DNA from: JABDII01 sp963815325
GTDB lineage: Bacteria; Gemmatimonadota; Gemmatimonadetes; Gemmatimonadales; GWC2-71-9
Reading direction: 5' to 3'
Length of the DNA stretch: 64,000 nt
Assembly: GCA_963815325.1 (NCBI GenBank)
Contig: CAWFGG010000005.1
Span: forward strand, 310,001 to 374,000
Below, one piece after another: positions 40,231 through 47,627 of this stretch. Both the position numbers and the translations under genes were made by a program. Numbering within the stretch: position 1 is the stretch's first letter; each line of letters opens with the position of its first letter. The notes beneath the pieces are model-generated. The model saw only the letters and a program-made list of their open reading frames with translations. It was not told the DNA's origin and searched no databases.

Positions 40231-40812
40231 ATGGAGTGGACCCGAGAACGAGCACTCGGCATCATGCATGAATACACCGCCTCCGAGGCGCTGCGCCGCC
40301 ACATGTACGCGGTCGAGCTTGCCATGCGCGCCATGGCGGCTCGAACGGGAGCGGATGAGGATGCATGGGGAATCGTCGGCCTGCTTCATGACTTCGACTA
40401 CGAACGATTCCCCAATGAGAGCCACTCACCGACCGAGGAGCACCCGAGCGAGGGCGTGCGGATTCTGACCGCTCAGGGATTCCCAGAGGAGTGGGGACAG
40501 GCAATCCTGGGACATGCCACCTACACGGGCGTCCCTCGGACGACGCCCATGGCCAAGGCGCTCTTCGGCGTGGACGAATTGGCAGGCTTTCTGGTCGCCT
40601 GTGCCCTGGTTCGGCCGTCGCGCAGCTTGCAGGACCTGGGCGTCAAGAGCGTCAAGAAGAAACTCAAGGACAAGGCCTTCGCGCGCGGGGTGAGCCGTGA
40701 GGACGTCCTCCAAGGCTGCGAGGAGCTCGGAGTGCCGCTGGACGAGCATGTGGACTTCGTGCTCGATGCCTTACGGCCGCACGAGCGTATCATCGGACTC
40801 GGGCCGCCGTGA
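40231..40812 (+). CDS. HD-domain (HDIG) hydrolase-like protein
   Basis: 193 aa. The HD metal pattern is visible: SEALRRHMYAVELAMRAMAA (first His), GIVGLLHDFDYER (His-Asp pair), then EEHPSEGVRIL and AILGHATYTG. This is the HDIG/phosphohydrolase-like group often annotated as a hydrolase of unknown nucleotide or lipid substrate. Start at ATG 40231 has GAGGAG five bases upstream; an earlier ATG at 40216 overlaps the previous stop but has no site. Its stop overlaps the next GTG start, so it is coupled to the phospholipase-D family gene. Confidence 0.8.
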   Translation: MEWTRERALGIMHEYTASEALRRHMYAVELAMRAMAARTGADEDAWGIVGLLHDFDYERFPNESHSPTEEHPSEGVRILTAQGFPEEWGQAILGHATYTGVPRTTPMAKALFGVDELAGFLVACALVRPSRSLQDLGVKSVKKKLKDKAFARGVSREDVLQGCEELGVPLDEHVDFVLDALRPHERIIGLGPP

Positions 40813-42206
40813 TCGACACCGGCTCGCTCGCTCGGTCGGGCGTGAGCTTGCAACGGGTCATGACGCGAACAGCCCGATCACGCCCGGTTCCGGGCAACGC
40901 GGTGCGCATGCTGCTGGACGCGGGCGCGCTCGACGCCATGCTCGACTTGATCGCGGGTGCAGAGCGATGGCTCCACTTCGAGAACTACATCATCCGGAGC
41001 GACGAGACCGGGTGGCGCTTTGCCGAGGCCTGGATGGCCGCAGCTCGGCGCGGTGTCCGGGTCCGGGTGCTGTACGACTGGCTCGGCTCCCGAGGCACGT
41101 CGAGGCAGTTCTGGCGCACCCTCCGCGCAGCCGGTATCGAAGTGCGGAGCTTCAATCCACCCAGACCCCTCGACCTGGTAGCCAATTTCACGCGCGACCA
41201 TCGCAAGCTGGCCGTCGCAGACGGCGTCGTGGCCATTGTCGGCGGTATGTGTGTGGGCAACGAATGGGCCGGCGACATCTCGCAGAACGTCCGCCCCTGG
41301 CGTGACACCGCCGTCGAAGTTTCGGGGCCGGCCGCAACGGCGCTGGGCCAAACGTTCGCCGCCATGTGGACCGAAGCTCGGGGCCAGCTCCCGGTCGAGG
41401 AACGCGCGACCGATGTGCCGGCCGCCGGCGAGGCAGCGGTGCAAGTGATCGGCGGCCAACCTGGACGCGGCCGGTTCTTCCGCATGCTCGAGCTGCTGGC
41501 GGCGGGAAGTTCGGAGCGGCTCTGGATCACGGATGCGTACTTCGTGGCCCCTCGCCGACTTTCCCGGGTGTTCATCGATGCGGCGCACGAAGGGGTCGAC
41601 GTCCGTTTGCTGGTGCCGAGTTCGAGTGACATTCCCATCGTCAGAAATCTCACCCGAATCGGGTATCGCGACCTCCTGCGTGCCGGCGTGCGAATCTACG
41701 AGTGGGACGGACCCATGCTGCACGCGAAGGCGCTGGTCGTGGACGGACGGTGGACCCGCATTGGTTCGAGCAATCTCAACGCGTCCAGTCTGCTCGGGAA
41801 CTATGAACTCGACGTGTTTGTCGACGATCGATCCTTCGCCGAGGAGGCAGAGCGCCGATTCCGGAGGGACATCGCGCGAAGCGCGGAGATACGTCACCTC
41901 CCTCCCCACGTCCCGGCCGGCCTCCAGCAGGTATTGCCGGGACCGCTCGACCGGGACGTACCCGAAGTCGCGAGCGGCGTCCACCACCGGACGGGCCGAG
42001 AGCGGCGGCAACAAGTCGTGGTTGCGCTTCGAACTGTGGCGGCCGGTGCACGGCGCTCGTTCTTCGGGCCCATGAGCATCGGCTTCGTGTTGCTGGGTGT
42101 GGTCTTCTTCCTGCTGCCGCGCGTCTCCGCTTACGTGTCCGGCGGCATCCTCCTGTGGCTGGCCATCGGTGCCGGCCTCGAGGCCTTCCGGCGACGCTCT
42201 CAATAA
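40809..42206 (+). CDS. Phospholipase D superfamily protein, cardiolipin-synthase-like
   Basis: 465 aa with two HKD motifs: H131-R-K-L-A-V-A-D138 and H305-A-K-A-L-V-V-D312, each followed by the usual small-residue block (VGGMCVGNEWAGD; IGSSNLNASSLLGNYELDV). LHFENYIIRSDETGWRF and RVLYDWLGSRG are also typical of cardiolipin synthases, which join two phosphatidyl groups. Known enzymes carry N-terminal membrane helices; here the first ~30 residues are polar and the only strong hydrophobic segment is at the C-terminus (SIGFVLLGVVFFLLPRVSAY). The GTG start overlaps the HD-gene stop (GTGA). It could be a cardiolipin synthase or a related phosphatidyltransferase. Confidence 0.87.
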   Translation: MIDTGSLARSGVSLQRVMTRTARSRPVPGNAVRMLLDAGALDAMLDLIAGAERWLHFENYIIRSDETGWRFAEAWMAAARRGVRVRVLYDWLGSRGTSRQFWRTLRAAGIEVRSFNPPRPLDLVANFTRDHRKLAVADGVVAIVGGMCVGNEWAGDISQNVRPWRDTAVEVSGPAATALGQTFAAMWTEARGQLPVEERATDVPAAGEAAVQVIGGQPGRGRFFRMLELLAAGSSERLWITDAYFVAPRRLSRVFIDAAHEGVDVRLLVPSSSDIPIVRNLTRIGYRDLLRAGVRIYEWDGPMLHAKALVVDGRWTRIGSSNLNASSLLGNYELDVFVDDRSFAEEAERRFRRDIARSAEIRHLPPHVPAGLQQVLPGPLDRDVPEVASGVHHRTGRERRQQVVVALRTVAAGARRSFFGPMSIGFVLLGVVFFLLPRVSAYVSGGILLWLAIGAGLEAFRRRSQ

Positions 42207-42272
42207 GCCGCCAACCCCTGCAGGCACCAGCCGCGCACCGCGGTTACCTGGGTGTCAGATCCGAGGCCCGCG

Positions 42273-43502
42273 ATGAATCGCACTTGGCTATTCCCCGGCT
42301 TGTTTGCACTGCTGGTCCTCCTTCCGACCACCGGTCGCGCGCAGGATGTCAGTGAACTCCACGCCACATTCTCCCTACGGCTCGAGGCCCTCCGACAAGA
42401 CCTGATCGACCTTCGGCGCGACTTGCACCGGAATCCGGAGCTTTCAGGCAAGGAAGAGCGAACCGCCGGTATCGTGGCGGATCGGCTCCGGAAGCTCGGC
42501 ATCACCGTCCGAACCGGCGTCGGTGGCCATGGCGTGGTCGGCCTGTTGGAGGGGTCCGAGCCCGGGCCGGTGGTGGCATTCCGTGCCGACATGGATGCCG
42601 TTGCCTCCAACGCACCCGATCCGGTCGAGTTTCGCTCCCTCAGACCAGGCGTCCGGCACATCTGTGGCCATGACATTCACACCACAATCGGACTGGCGCT
42701 GGCCGAGGGATTTGCCGCCGTGCGGGATCAACTTCACGGCTCAATCATGTTCATTTTCCAGCCCGCGGAGGAGCGCGCAAGCGGCGCCCGTGCGATGCTG
42801 GCCGACAACGTCTTTCGACCCGAGCAGCCCGATGCCATCTTCGCCTACCACACGGCGCCGTTCGAGGTTGGGCAGCTGGCCACCGCGTCCGAGACCCTGA
42901 TGGCGTGGCGCGACCGGGTTAGCGTGACACTATCCGGACGCGGTGATGTGGCGGGTGCCGCCTCCGAGGTCTACAGCCGCATCCGGGACGTGGGGACCGT
43001 GCCGCCGGAGCGGGCGGCGGAATCGGCCCCGTACGATGCCCTGCTCGTGCGAGTGGGGCGTCCACGCCAGACGAATGACGACACCGTTGTCGTTGCCGCC
43101 GTCATCAGCTCGGCGAACACCGGCGCACGGGAATTAGTCGAGACCCAGCTAGCCGATCTGGATTTCGACGATGTCACCATCGAGGTCCGTTACGAAGAAA
43201 AATGGGTGGCGGGCGTCACCAATGATCCGGACCTGGTCCGCCAGGCCCAGGCGAGCGTGGCGTCGGTCGTGGGCCCGGACGGCGTGAGGATGCTCACCAG
43301 CGTAAACCCGGCCTTCAGCGAGGACTTCGGATCATTCCAGCAGCAAGTGCCGGGCGTCATGTTCTTTCTTGGCGTGTCCAATTCCGCACAGGGCTGGGTC
43401 GGCATGCCGCACACACCGGACTACGTGGCCGATGAGGAGAGCATCTTCGTTGGAGCGCGCGCCATGAGCGCGGTATTGCTGGATTTCCTCGACCGACGCT
43501 GA
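42273..43502 (+). CDS. Exported M20 amidohydrolase/peptidase
   Basis: 409 aa. A signal peptide (WLFPGLFALLVLLPTTGRAQ) precedes an M20 amidohydrolase: LRRDLHRNPELSGKE, VAFRADMDAV (metal), VRHICGHDIHTTIGLALAEG with the paired metal His/Asp, QPAEERASGARAML (metal Glu), AYHTAPFEVGQLATAS and the C-terminal MPHTPDYVADEESI (metal His). The pattern matches the N-acyl-L-amino-acid amidohydrolase/hippurate hydrolase group, but it is exported, so it probably acts on acylated amino acids or peptides outside the cytosol. ATG 42273 is preferred over an upstream GTG at 42252 because the signal peptide then starts normally. Confidence 0.88.
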   Translation: MNRTWLFPGLFALLVLLPTTGRAQDVSELHATFSLRLEALRQDLIDLRRDLHRNPELSGKEERTAGIVADRLRKLGITVRTGVGGHGVVGLLEGSEPGPVVAFRADMDAVASNAPDPVEFRSLRPGVRHICGHDIHTTIGLALAEGFAAVRDQLHGSIMFIFQPAEERASGARAMLADNVFRPEQPDAIFAYHTAPFEVGQLATASETLMAWRDRVSVTLSGRGDVAGAASEVYSRIRDVGTVPPERAAESAPYDALLVRVGRPRQTNDDTVVVAAVISSANTGARELVETQLADLDFDDVTIEVRYEEKWVAGVTNDPDLVRQAQASVASVVGPDGVRMLTSVNPAFSEDFGSFQQQVPGVMFFLGVSNSAQGWVGMPHTPDYVADEESIFVGARAMSAVLLDFLDRR

Positions 43503-43585
43503 CATCACGCCCCGCCGCGTCGGGGTCGATTCCCAGCGGCCGGCACGTCGCACCCCGCCCCATAGGCACCGCCACCCAGCAGGGG

Positions 43586-44011
43586 CTAGCGACTTCCCTG
43601 AGGGCGGCGCCCGCCCCGCTGTGAGCGAAAGCGCTCCTGCAGTCGAGCGCGCAGCGCGTGATACCGCTCCATCTGCTCCTGGTTGAGCACCAGTTCCAGC
43701 TGTTCGTCCATCTCCGCTCGAACGGCTGCCATTTCGGTCCTCATGGCCTGAAACCCATCGCGGTTCTGCTGACCCCGGGACTTGGCCATGATCTCCTCAC
43801 GCCGCTCGGCGCCCACCTTGAAGATGCCGTTGACCGCGGTCACCTGCTCATCCGTCAGGCCGGCCTGCACCCGCAACGAATCCGCGAGTTCCTCATTCAT
43901 CCGGTTCAAGGCAGCGCCGGGACCACCCTGTCCTCCCTGACCACTTGCGGTAGCCAGGGGCAGAGCCCCGAGCACCAAAGCCGCTGCCAACGCAAATCTC
44001 GATGTTCTCAC
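43586..44011 (-). CDS. Spy/CpxP-like exported protein, divergent from the sigma-efflux operon
   Basis: 141 aa from a GTG. A signal peptide (TSRFALAAALVLGALPLATA) is followed by a Gly/Gln-rich stretch and a helical domain: MNEELADSLRVQAGLTDEQV, RREEIMAKSRGQQNRDGFQA, MEQLELVLNQEQMERYHALR-type ending. The L-T-x-E-Q and L-x-P/N-E-Q-x-x-R/K-Y spacing is the Spy/CpxP (LTXXQ) pattern. Such proteins are periplasmic chaperones or sensors of envelope stress. It faces away from an ECF sigma factor, with 176 bases between the starts, and a second Spy-like protein sits inside that operon. Confidence 0.68.
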   Translation of the reverse strand: MRTSRFALAAALVLGALPLATASGQGGQGGPGAALNRMNEELADSLRVQAGLTDEQVTAVNGIFKVGAERREEIMAKSRGQQNRDGFQAMRTEMAAVRAEMDEQLELVLNQEQMERYHALRARLQERFRSQRGGRRPQGSR

Positions 44012-44187
44012 TGGTTCCTGCCTTTCAAGGGTGTGCCAACATCTCCAGGAGGGTCCTCCCACCGACCCATGCCTGTTGTGAGTACGGCCAATGCCCCAGA
44101 AACGTTGAAGGCTCCGGTGCAGAGTCGGGGGCAGACGCCATTCCGCCCCGGGCTCAACATTCCCCTCCAGGAGAGCGTAGGAGTAGT
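44012..44187. promoter_or_regulatory. Divergent control region with repeated CTCCAGGAG
   Basis: This 176-base region separates the Spy-like gene and the ECF sigma gene. The nine bases CTCCAGGAG occur twice in the same orientation (44043-44051 and 44165-44173), each close to one gene start; the element is palindromic except for its middle base. They could be operator sites or chance Shine-Dalgarno-like runs. No classical ECF -35/-10 pair was recognised. Confidence 0.3.
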
Positions 44188-44817
44188 ATGGGGTATGCCG
44201 AACTCGCGCTTCCCGGACTGCCGCCGGTAATGGCCCTCGATTCCAGGCCCAAAGCCCGCCCACACGATGCCAGTGGGGAGGAGGGGGTCTATGCGGTCCG
44301 CGCCCAGGCCGGCGACGCCGACGCGTTCGGGCTCCTGGTCCAGCGCTACGCCGCAGCAGCTCGCCGGGTGGCGCGGGGCATCCTGCAGGACCCGCATGAC
44401 GCCGACGATGCGGCGCAGGACGCCTTTCTGGCGGCATGGCGCAAAATCGACCAGTACGATCCACGGCGTCTTTTCCGGCCCTGGTTCATGAAGATCGTGA
44501 CAAATACTGCGCGCGATCTCCGGCGGGCCCGGCGGGTTCGGGAAACGCGGCCACTTCTGCCTGACGTTCCGAGCGAGGAGGCCACGCCGGCCCAGAAGAC
44601 CGAACGCCTGATCGTCGGGGAGCAGATCGAGCAGGCGCTCGCGGACCTTCCCGAACGGCAGCGGCTGGCGGTCATCATGTTCGATGTGGAGGGTTATCCG
44701 CACGCCGACATCGCGCAAACCCTCGGTGTCCCGGAAGGCACGGTGCGATCGCTGGTCTTTCACGGACGGCGTGCGCTGCGGAAGGCATTATCTCCCATTA
44801 TCGGGGATTTGAAATGA
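44188..44817 (+). CDS. ECF-family RNA polymerase sigma factor
   Basis: 209 aa from an ATG with AGGAG four bases upstream (44179-44183); an ATG at 44230 is an alternative start without a ribosome site. Region 2: FGLLVQRYAAAARRVARGIL, DPHDADDAAQDAFLAAWRKI and FRPWFMKIVTNTARDLRR. Region 4: ALADLPERQRLAVIMFDVEG and YPHADIAQTLGVPEGTVRSL. This is the group-4 (ECF) layout with sigma-2 and sigma-4 only. Its stop overlaps the next start (ATGA), and the rest of the operon encodes a periplasmic stress protein and an efflux pump, so it most likely controls that operon and perhaps the divergent Spy-like gene. Confidence 0.94.
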   Translation: MGYAELALPGLPPVMALDSRPKARPHDASGEEGVYAVRAQAGDADAFGLLVQRYAAAARRVARGILQDPHDADDAAQDAFLAAWRKIDQYDPRRLFRPWFMKIVTNTARDLRRARRVRETRPLLPDVPSEEATPAQKTERLIVGEQIEQALADLPERQRLAVIMFDVEGYPHADIAQTLGVPEGTVRSLVFHGRRALRKALSPIIGDLK

Positions 44818-45194
44818 CAGACCGGAACGACTTTGAAACGGGCCCGGACCGGGCGCTCGGTGAGTTGCTTCGACAGCATCTGACCGCTCCCGATGAGGCC
44901 GGGTTCGCGGCTCGGGTGATGGAGCGGGTTCGGCTGACACCACGAGACTCGAGTTGGGACGTGCTCGCTCAGTGGACCCCCAGGGGCCTCGCGGTTGCGG
45001 CCGTCATGCTGCTCGCGATGGGGCTGGGATTCGTCGCGGCAACGAGTCGCGAGAATGCGACTCCCGAGGCGCAGTCGATTGCCACCGGCTCTCCCACCGA
45101 GATCCTCGCGGTTCCCGAACCGCTGAGCGATGAACAGATCTTGACGGTGGTGTTGGAGGGTGGGGTGCGGCAGGACCAAGGAGGCAGGCAATGA
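44814..45194 (+). CDS. Candidate anti-sigma factor, single-pass membrane protein
   Basis: 126 aa. A cytosolic N-terminal part (FETGPDRALGELLRQHLTAP, EAGFAARVMERVRL) is followed by one membrane helix (GLAVAAVMLLAMGLGFVAAT) and a short periplasmic tail with EILAVPEPLSDEQILTVVLE. It has no zinc-finger HxxxCxxC motif. Position directly after an ECF sigma gene with a four-base overlap, plus N-in/C-out topology, fits an anti-sigma factor; the assignment is by context, not by a recognised domain. Confidence 0.6.
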   Translation: MTDRNDFETGPDRALGELLRQHLTAPDEAGFAARVMERVRLTPRDSSWDVLAQWTPRGLAVAAVMLLAMGLGFVAATSRENATPEAQSIATGSPTEILAVPEPLSDEQILTVVLEGGVRQDQGGRQ

Positions 45195-45580
45195 CCAACA
45201 GCAAAGTGAGCGCCGTTCTGCTCCTGGTAGCCGCGTTCGTCCTGGGCGCGCTCAGCGGTGGCGCGGCCCTGGCCCTGGCGGATCGGGGCGATGACGCACC
45301 GAAGCCCAAAGGAGAGCGGGTCGCGTTCATTGACCGGCTCGAGCGCGACCTCGAGCTCTCTCCCGAGCAACGGCACGGAGTGGAACTGATTCTCGAGGAG
45401 TACCGCCCCAGAATGGATTCCATGTGGCGGGAGGTTGCTCCGAAGTTCGACACGCTACGCAGCGAAGTCCGAGTGAAGATCGACGCGCTCCTCACACCGG
45501 AGCAGCAAACCAAACATGGCGAACTACTCAAGCGCAGAGCAGAACGTCATCGTCAGAACGGGAAGTCCAATGCTCAGTAA
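45191..45580 (+). CDS. Spy/CpxP-like exported protein within the efflux operon
   Basis: 129 aa. A hydrophobic N-terminal segment (SAVLLLVAAFVLGALSGGAA) is followed by a helical domain with LERDLELSPEQRHGVELILE, then EVRVKIDALLTPEQQTKHGE and a basic C-terminus. The two L-x-P-E-Q motifs are the LTXXQ pattern of Spy/CpxP/periplasmic metal-sensor-like proteins. It overlaps the putative anti-sigma stop by four bases and the TolC start by eleven. A sensor role for the sigma/anti-sigma pair is the obvious possibility; the hydrophobic segment may stay as an anchor. Confidence 0.72.
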   Translation: MTNSKVSAVLLLVAAFVLGALSGGAALALADRGDDAPKPKGERVAFIDRLERDLELSPEQRHGVELILEEYRPRMDSMWREVAPKFDTLRSEVRVKIDALLTPEQQTKHGELLKRRAERHRQNGKSNAQ

Positions 45581-46875
45581 GACCTTCATGTTCGCGGCCG
45601 CGTTCGCGATACTCTCGGGCTCGGCCGCTGCCCAGGACCGCAGCGTCAGCCTGGCGGATGCGATCCGCCTGGCGGAGCAAGCGCAGCCAAGCATCATGCG
45701 AGCCAATGCCGACATTCACAACGCGGGGGCGCAGAAGCGGGTCGCGATCGGGGCCTTCCTCCCCGACCTCACCGCGAGCAGCTCGGGATCCCAGAGTTAT
45801 TCCGAGGGTGTCGATCGCATCGACTCCAATACCGGTCTCCCGCAAGCCAGCAACTCGACGACGGGCAACGTCAATTTCCGGCTGAGTGCAGGCCTGGATC
45901 TCTTTTCGGGCTTTCGTCGGACAGCCGACCTCAGGGCCGCAAACGCGCAGCGTGATGCCGCCGAAGCCGGATTAGTCGACGCTAAGTACCAAGTGGCTCT
46001 CGTCGACGACCCAGGAGTTCTTGGCCGCCCTCGCGGCGGACGAGCTGCGCACGGTCAGGCAGGCCGGTGTCGTCCGCGCCGAGGAGCAGCTCAAGGTCTC
46101 GATCGCCAAGCTCCGGAGCGGGTCGGCCACGCGGTCCGATTCCTTGCGCTCGCTGGTCACGCTCGGCAACGCACGCCTTCAGCTCGTCACTGCGGAGACC
46201 CAGCTGGCCACGGCCGAGGCGAATCTCGCCCGGCTGATCGGCGTGGACGGCCGTGTGTCGGCCCTCGACGAGCCGGCCTTCCATGACGTGCTGACGACCA
46301 TCGACCAGGACGCGTTACGACTCGAGGCGCTCGAACAGTCGCCGCGAGTGCAGAGCGCCGAGGCCGATGCTCAGGCGTCACGGGCGTCGTACAGCGCGTC
46401 GAAGTCCGCCTATTGGCCGACGCTTCGCTTGAGCGGCTCCTACACCTACAGCGGCAACAGCCGGGTCAATGACTACCAACTGTTCCAATCGCGCCAGGCG
46501 AGCCTCAGCCTGAACTGGCCGATCTTCAACGGGTTCACCCGCGAGCGCTCCATCACCCAGCAATCCGGCGCGATGGACGTGGCCGAGGCCACGGCACGGG
46601 ATGTACGTCGGCAGATCCAGGCCGCGCTGACGCAACGCTTCGCCGAGCTGGACGCTGCGGCGCTTCGCATCGACATCTCGCAGACCAGCGTGGTGGCGGC
46701 TGAGGAGGATCTTCGGGTCCAGCAGGAGCGTTACCGTCTCGGTGCCGCGACGATCTTCGACGTCCTCACATCGCAGGAAGCACTCAACCAAGCGGAGGTA
46801 GACGTGGTCAACGCCCGCTTCGACTATCTACGAGCCAAGGCGCAGATCGAGGCGCTGATCGGACGGCAACTATGA
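45570..46875 (+). CDS. TolC-family outer-membrane efflux protein, one frame break
   Basis: Read across one frame break near 46004-46010, where removing a G restores VALVDTQEFLAALAADELRT. A signal peptide (LSKTFMFAAAFAILSGSAAA) leads into the repeated TolC halves: VSLADAIRLAEQAQPSIMRA, ANAQRDAAEAGLVDAKYQVA, then after the break RQAGVVRAEEQLKVSIAKL, AEANLARLIGVD, and in the second half LRLSGSYTYSGNSR and RLGAATIFDVLTSQEALNQA. It provides the outer-membrane channel for the pump encoded next. ATG 45570 is used; a GTG/ATG further upstream overlaps the Spy-like gene more. Its end overlaps the ATPase start (ATGA). Confidence 0.85.
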
Positions 46876-47627
46876 GTCGCGGAATGCTCGATACCGCGGA
46901 ACGCATGGCCCTCTTACCAGGCGACGTGCCCCGCGACGCCGTCATCGTCACCCGGGCACTGACGCGGGAATACGACATGGGCGGGGAAATCGTCCACGCG
47001 CTCCAAGGAGTCGACGTCATCATTCGCAAGAATGAGTTCGTCGCCATCATGGGACCGTCGGGTTCCGGGAAGTCGACCCTGATGAACATGATCGGCTGCC
47101 TCGACACGCCCACCGCCGGCGAGTACTGGCTCAACGGCCATCGGGTGTCGGAACTCGGCGACAACGAGCTGGCGCGGATCCGGAACAAGGAAATCGGGTT
47201 CGTGTTCCAGACCTTCAACCTGCTCCCCCGGGCCACCGCGCTGCACAACGTGGAGTTGCCACTGGTGTATGCCGGCAGTGGCAGCAAGGAGCGGCGTGCG
47301 CTCGCCGAGGAGGCCCTGCGCCGAGTCGGCCTCGCCGACCGGATGGAGCACCGTCCCAACGAGCTGTCGGGCGGCCAGCGCCAACGGGTGGCAGTAGCGC
47401 GGGCGCTGGTGAATCACCCCAGCATCCTCCTGGCAGACGAGCCGACCGGAAATCTCGATTCGGTCACGAGCGCCGAGATCATGGAGCTGTTCGAAGACCT
47501 CCATAGCGACGGCCAGACCATCATTTTGGTGACCCACGAAAAGGACATCGCTGCGCACGCCGACCGCGAAATCCACCTGCTGGACGGTCGGGTCGAGCAG
47601 GACCTTCAGACGAAGAGAGTTCACTGA
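46872..47627 (+). CDS. ABC transporter ATPase, MacB/LolD class
   Basis: 251 aa, all motifs canonical: Walker A GPSGSGKSTLMNMIG, Q-loop FVFQTFNLLPR, signature LSGGQRQRVAVARAL, Walker B ILLADEPTGNLD and switch His in LVTHEKDIAAHAD. The 'LD..T.GEYW..G' and 'GFVFQTFNLL' features are those of the MacB/LolD/FtsE group, which work with MacB-type permeases. The first ~25 residues are an extension. It powers the tripartite pump with the adaptor and permease that follow; in E. coli MacB the ATPase and permease are one protein, here they are split by the adaptor gene. TGATG junction with the next start. Confidence 0.96.
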   Translation: MSRGMLDTAERMALLPGDVPRDAVIVTRALTREYDMGGEIVHALQGVDVIIRKNEFVAIMGPSGSGKSTLMNMIGCLDTPTAGEYWLNGHRVSELGDNELARIRNKEIGFVFQTFNLLPRATALHNVELPLVYAGSGSKERRALAEEALRRVGLADRMEHRPNELSGGQRQRVAVARALVNHPSILLADEPTGNLDSVTSAEIMELFEDLHSDGQTIILVTHEKDIAAHADREIHLLDGRVEQDLQTKRVH

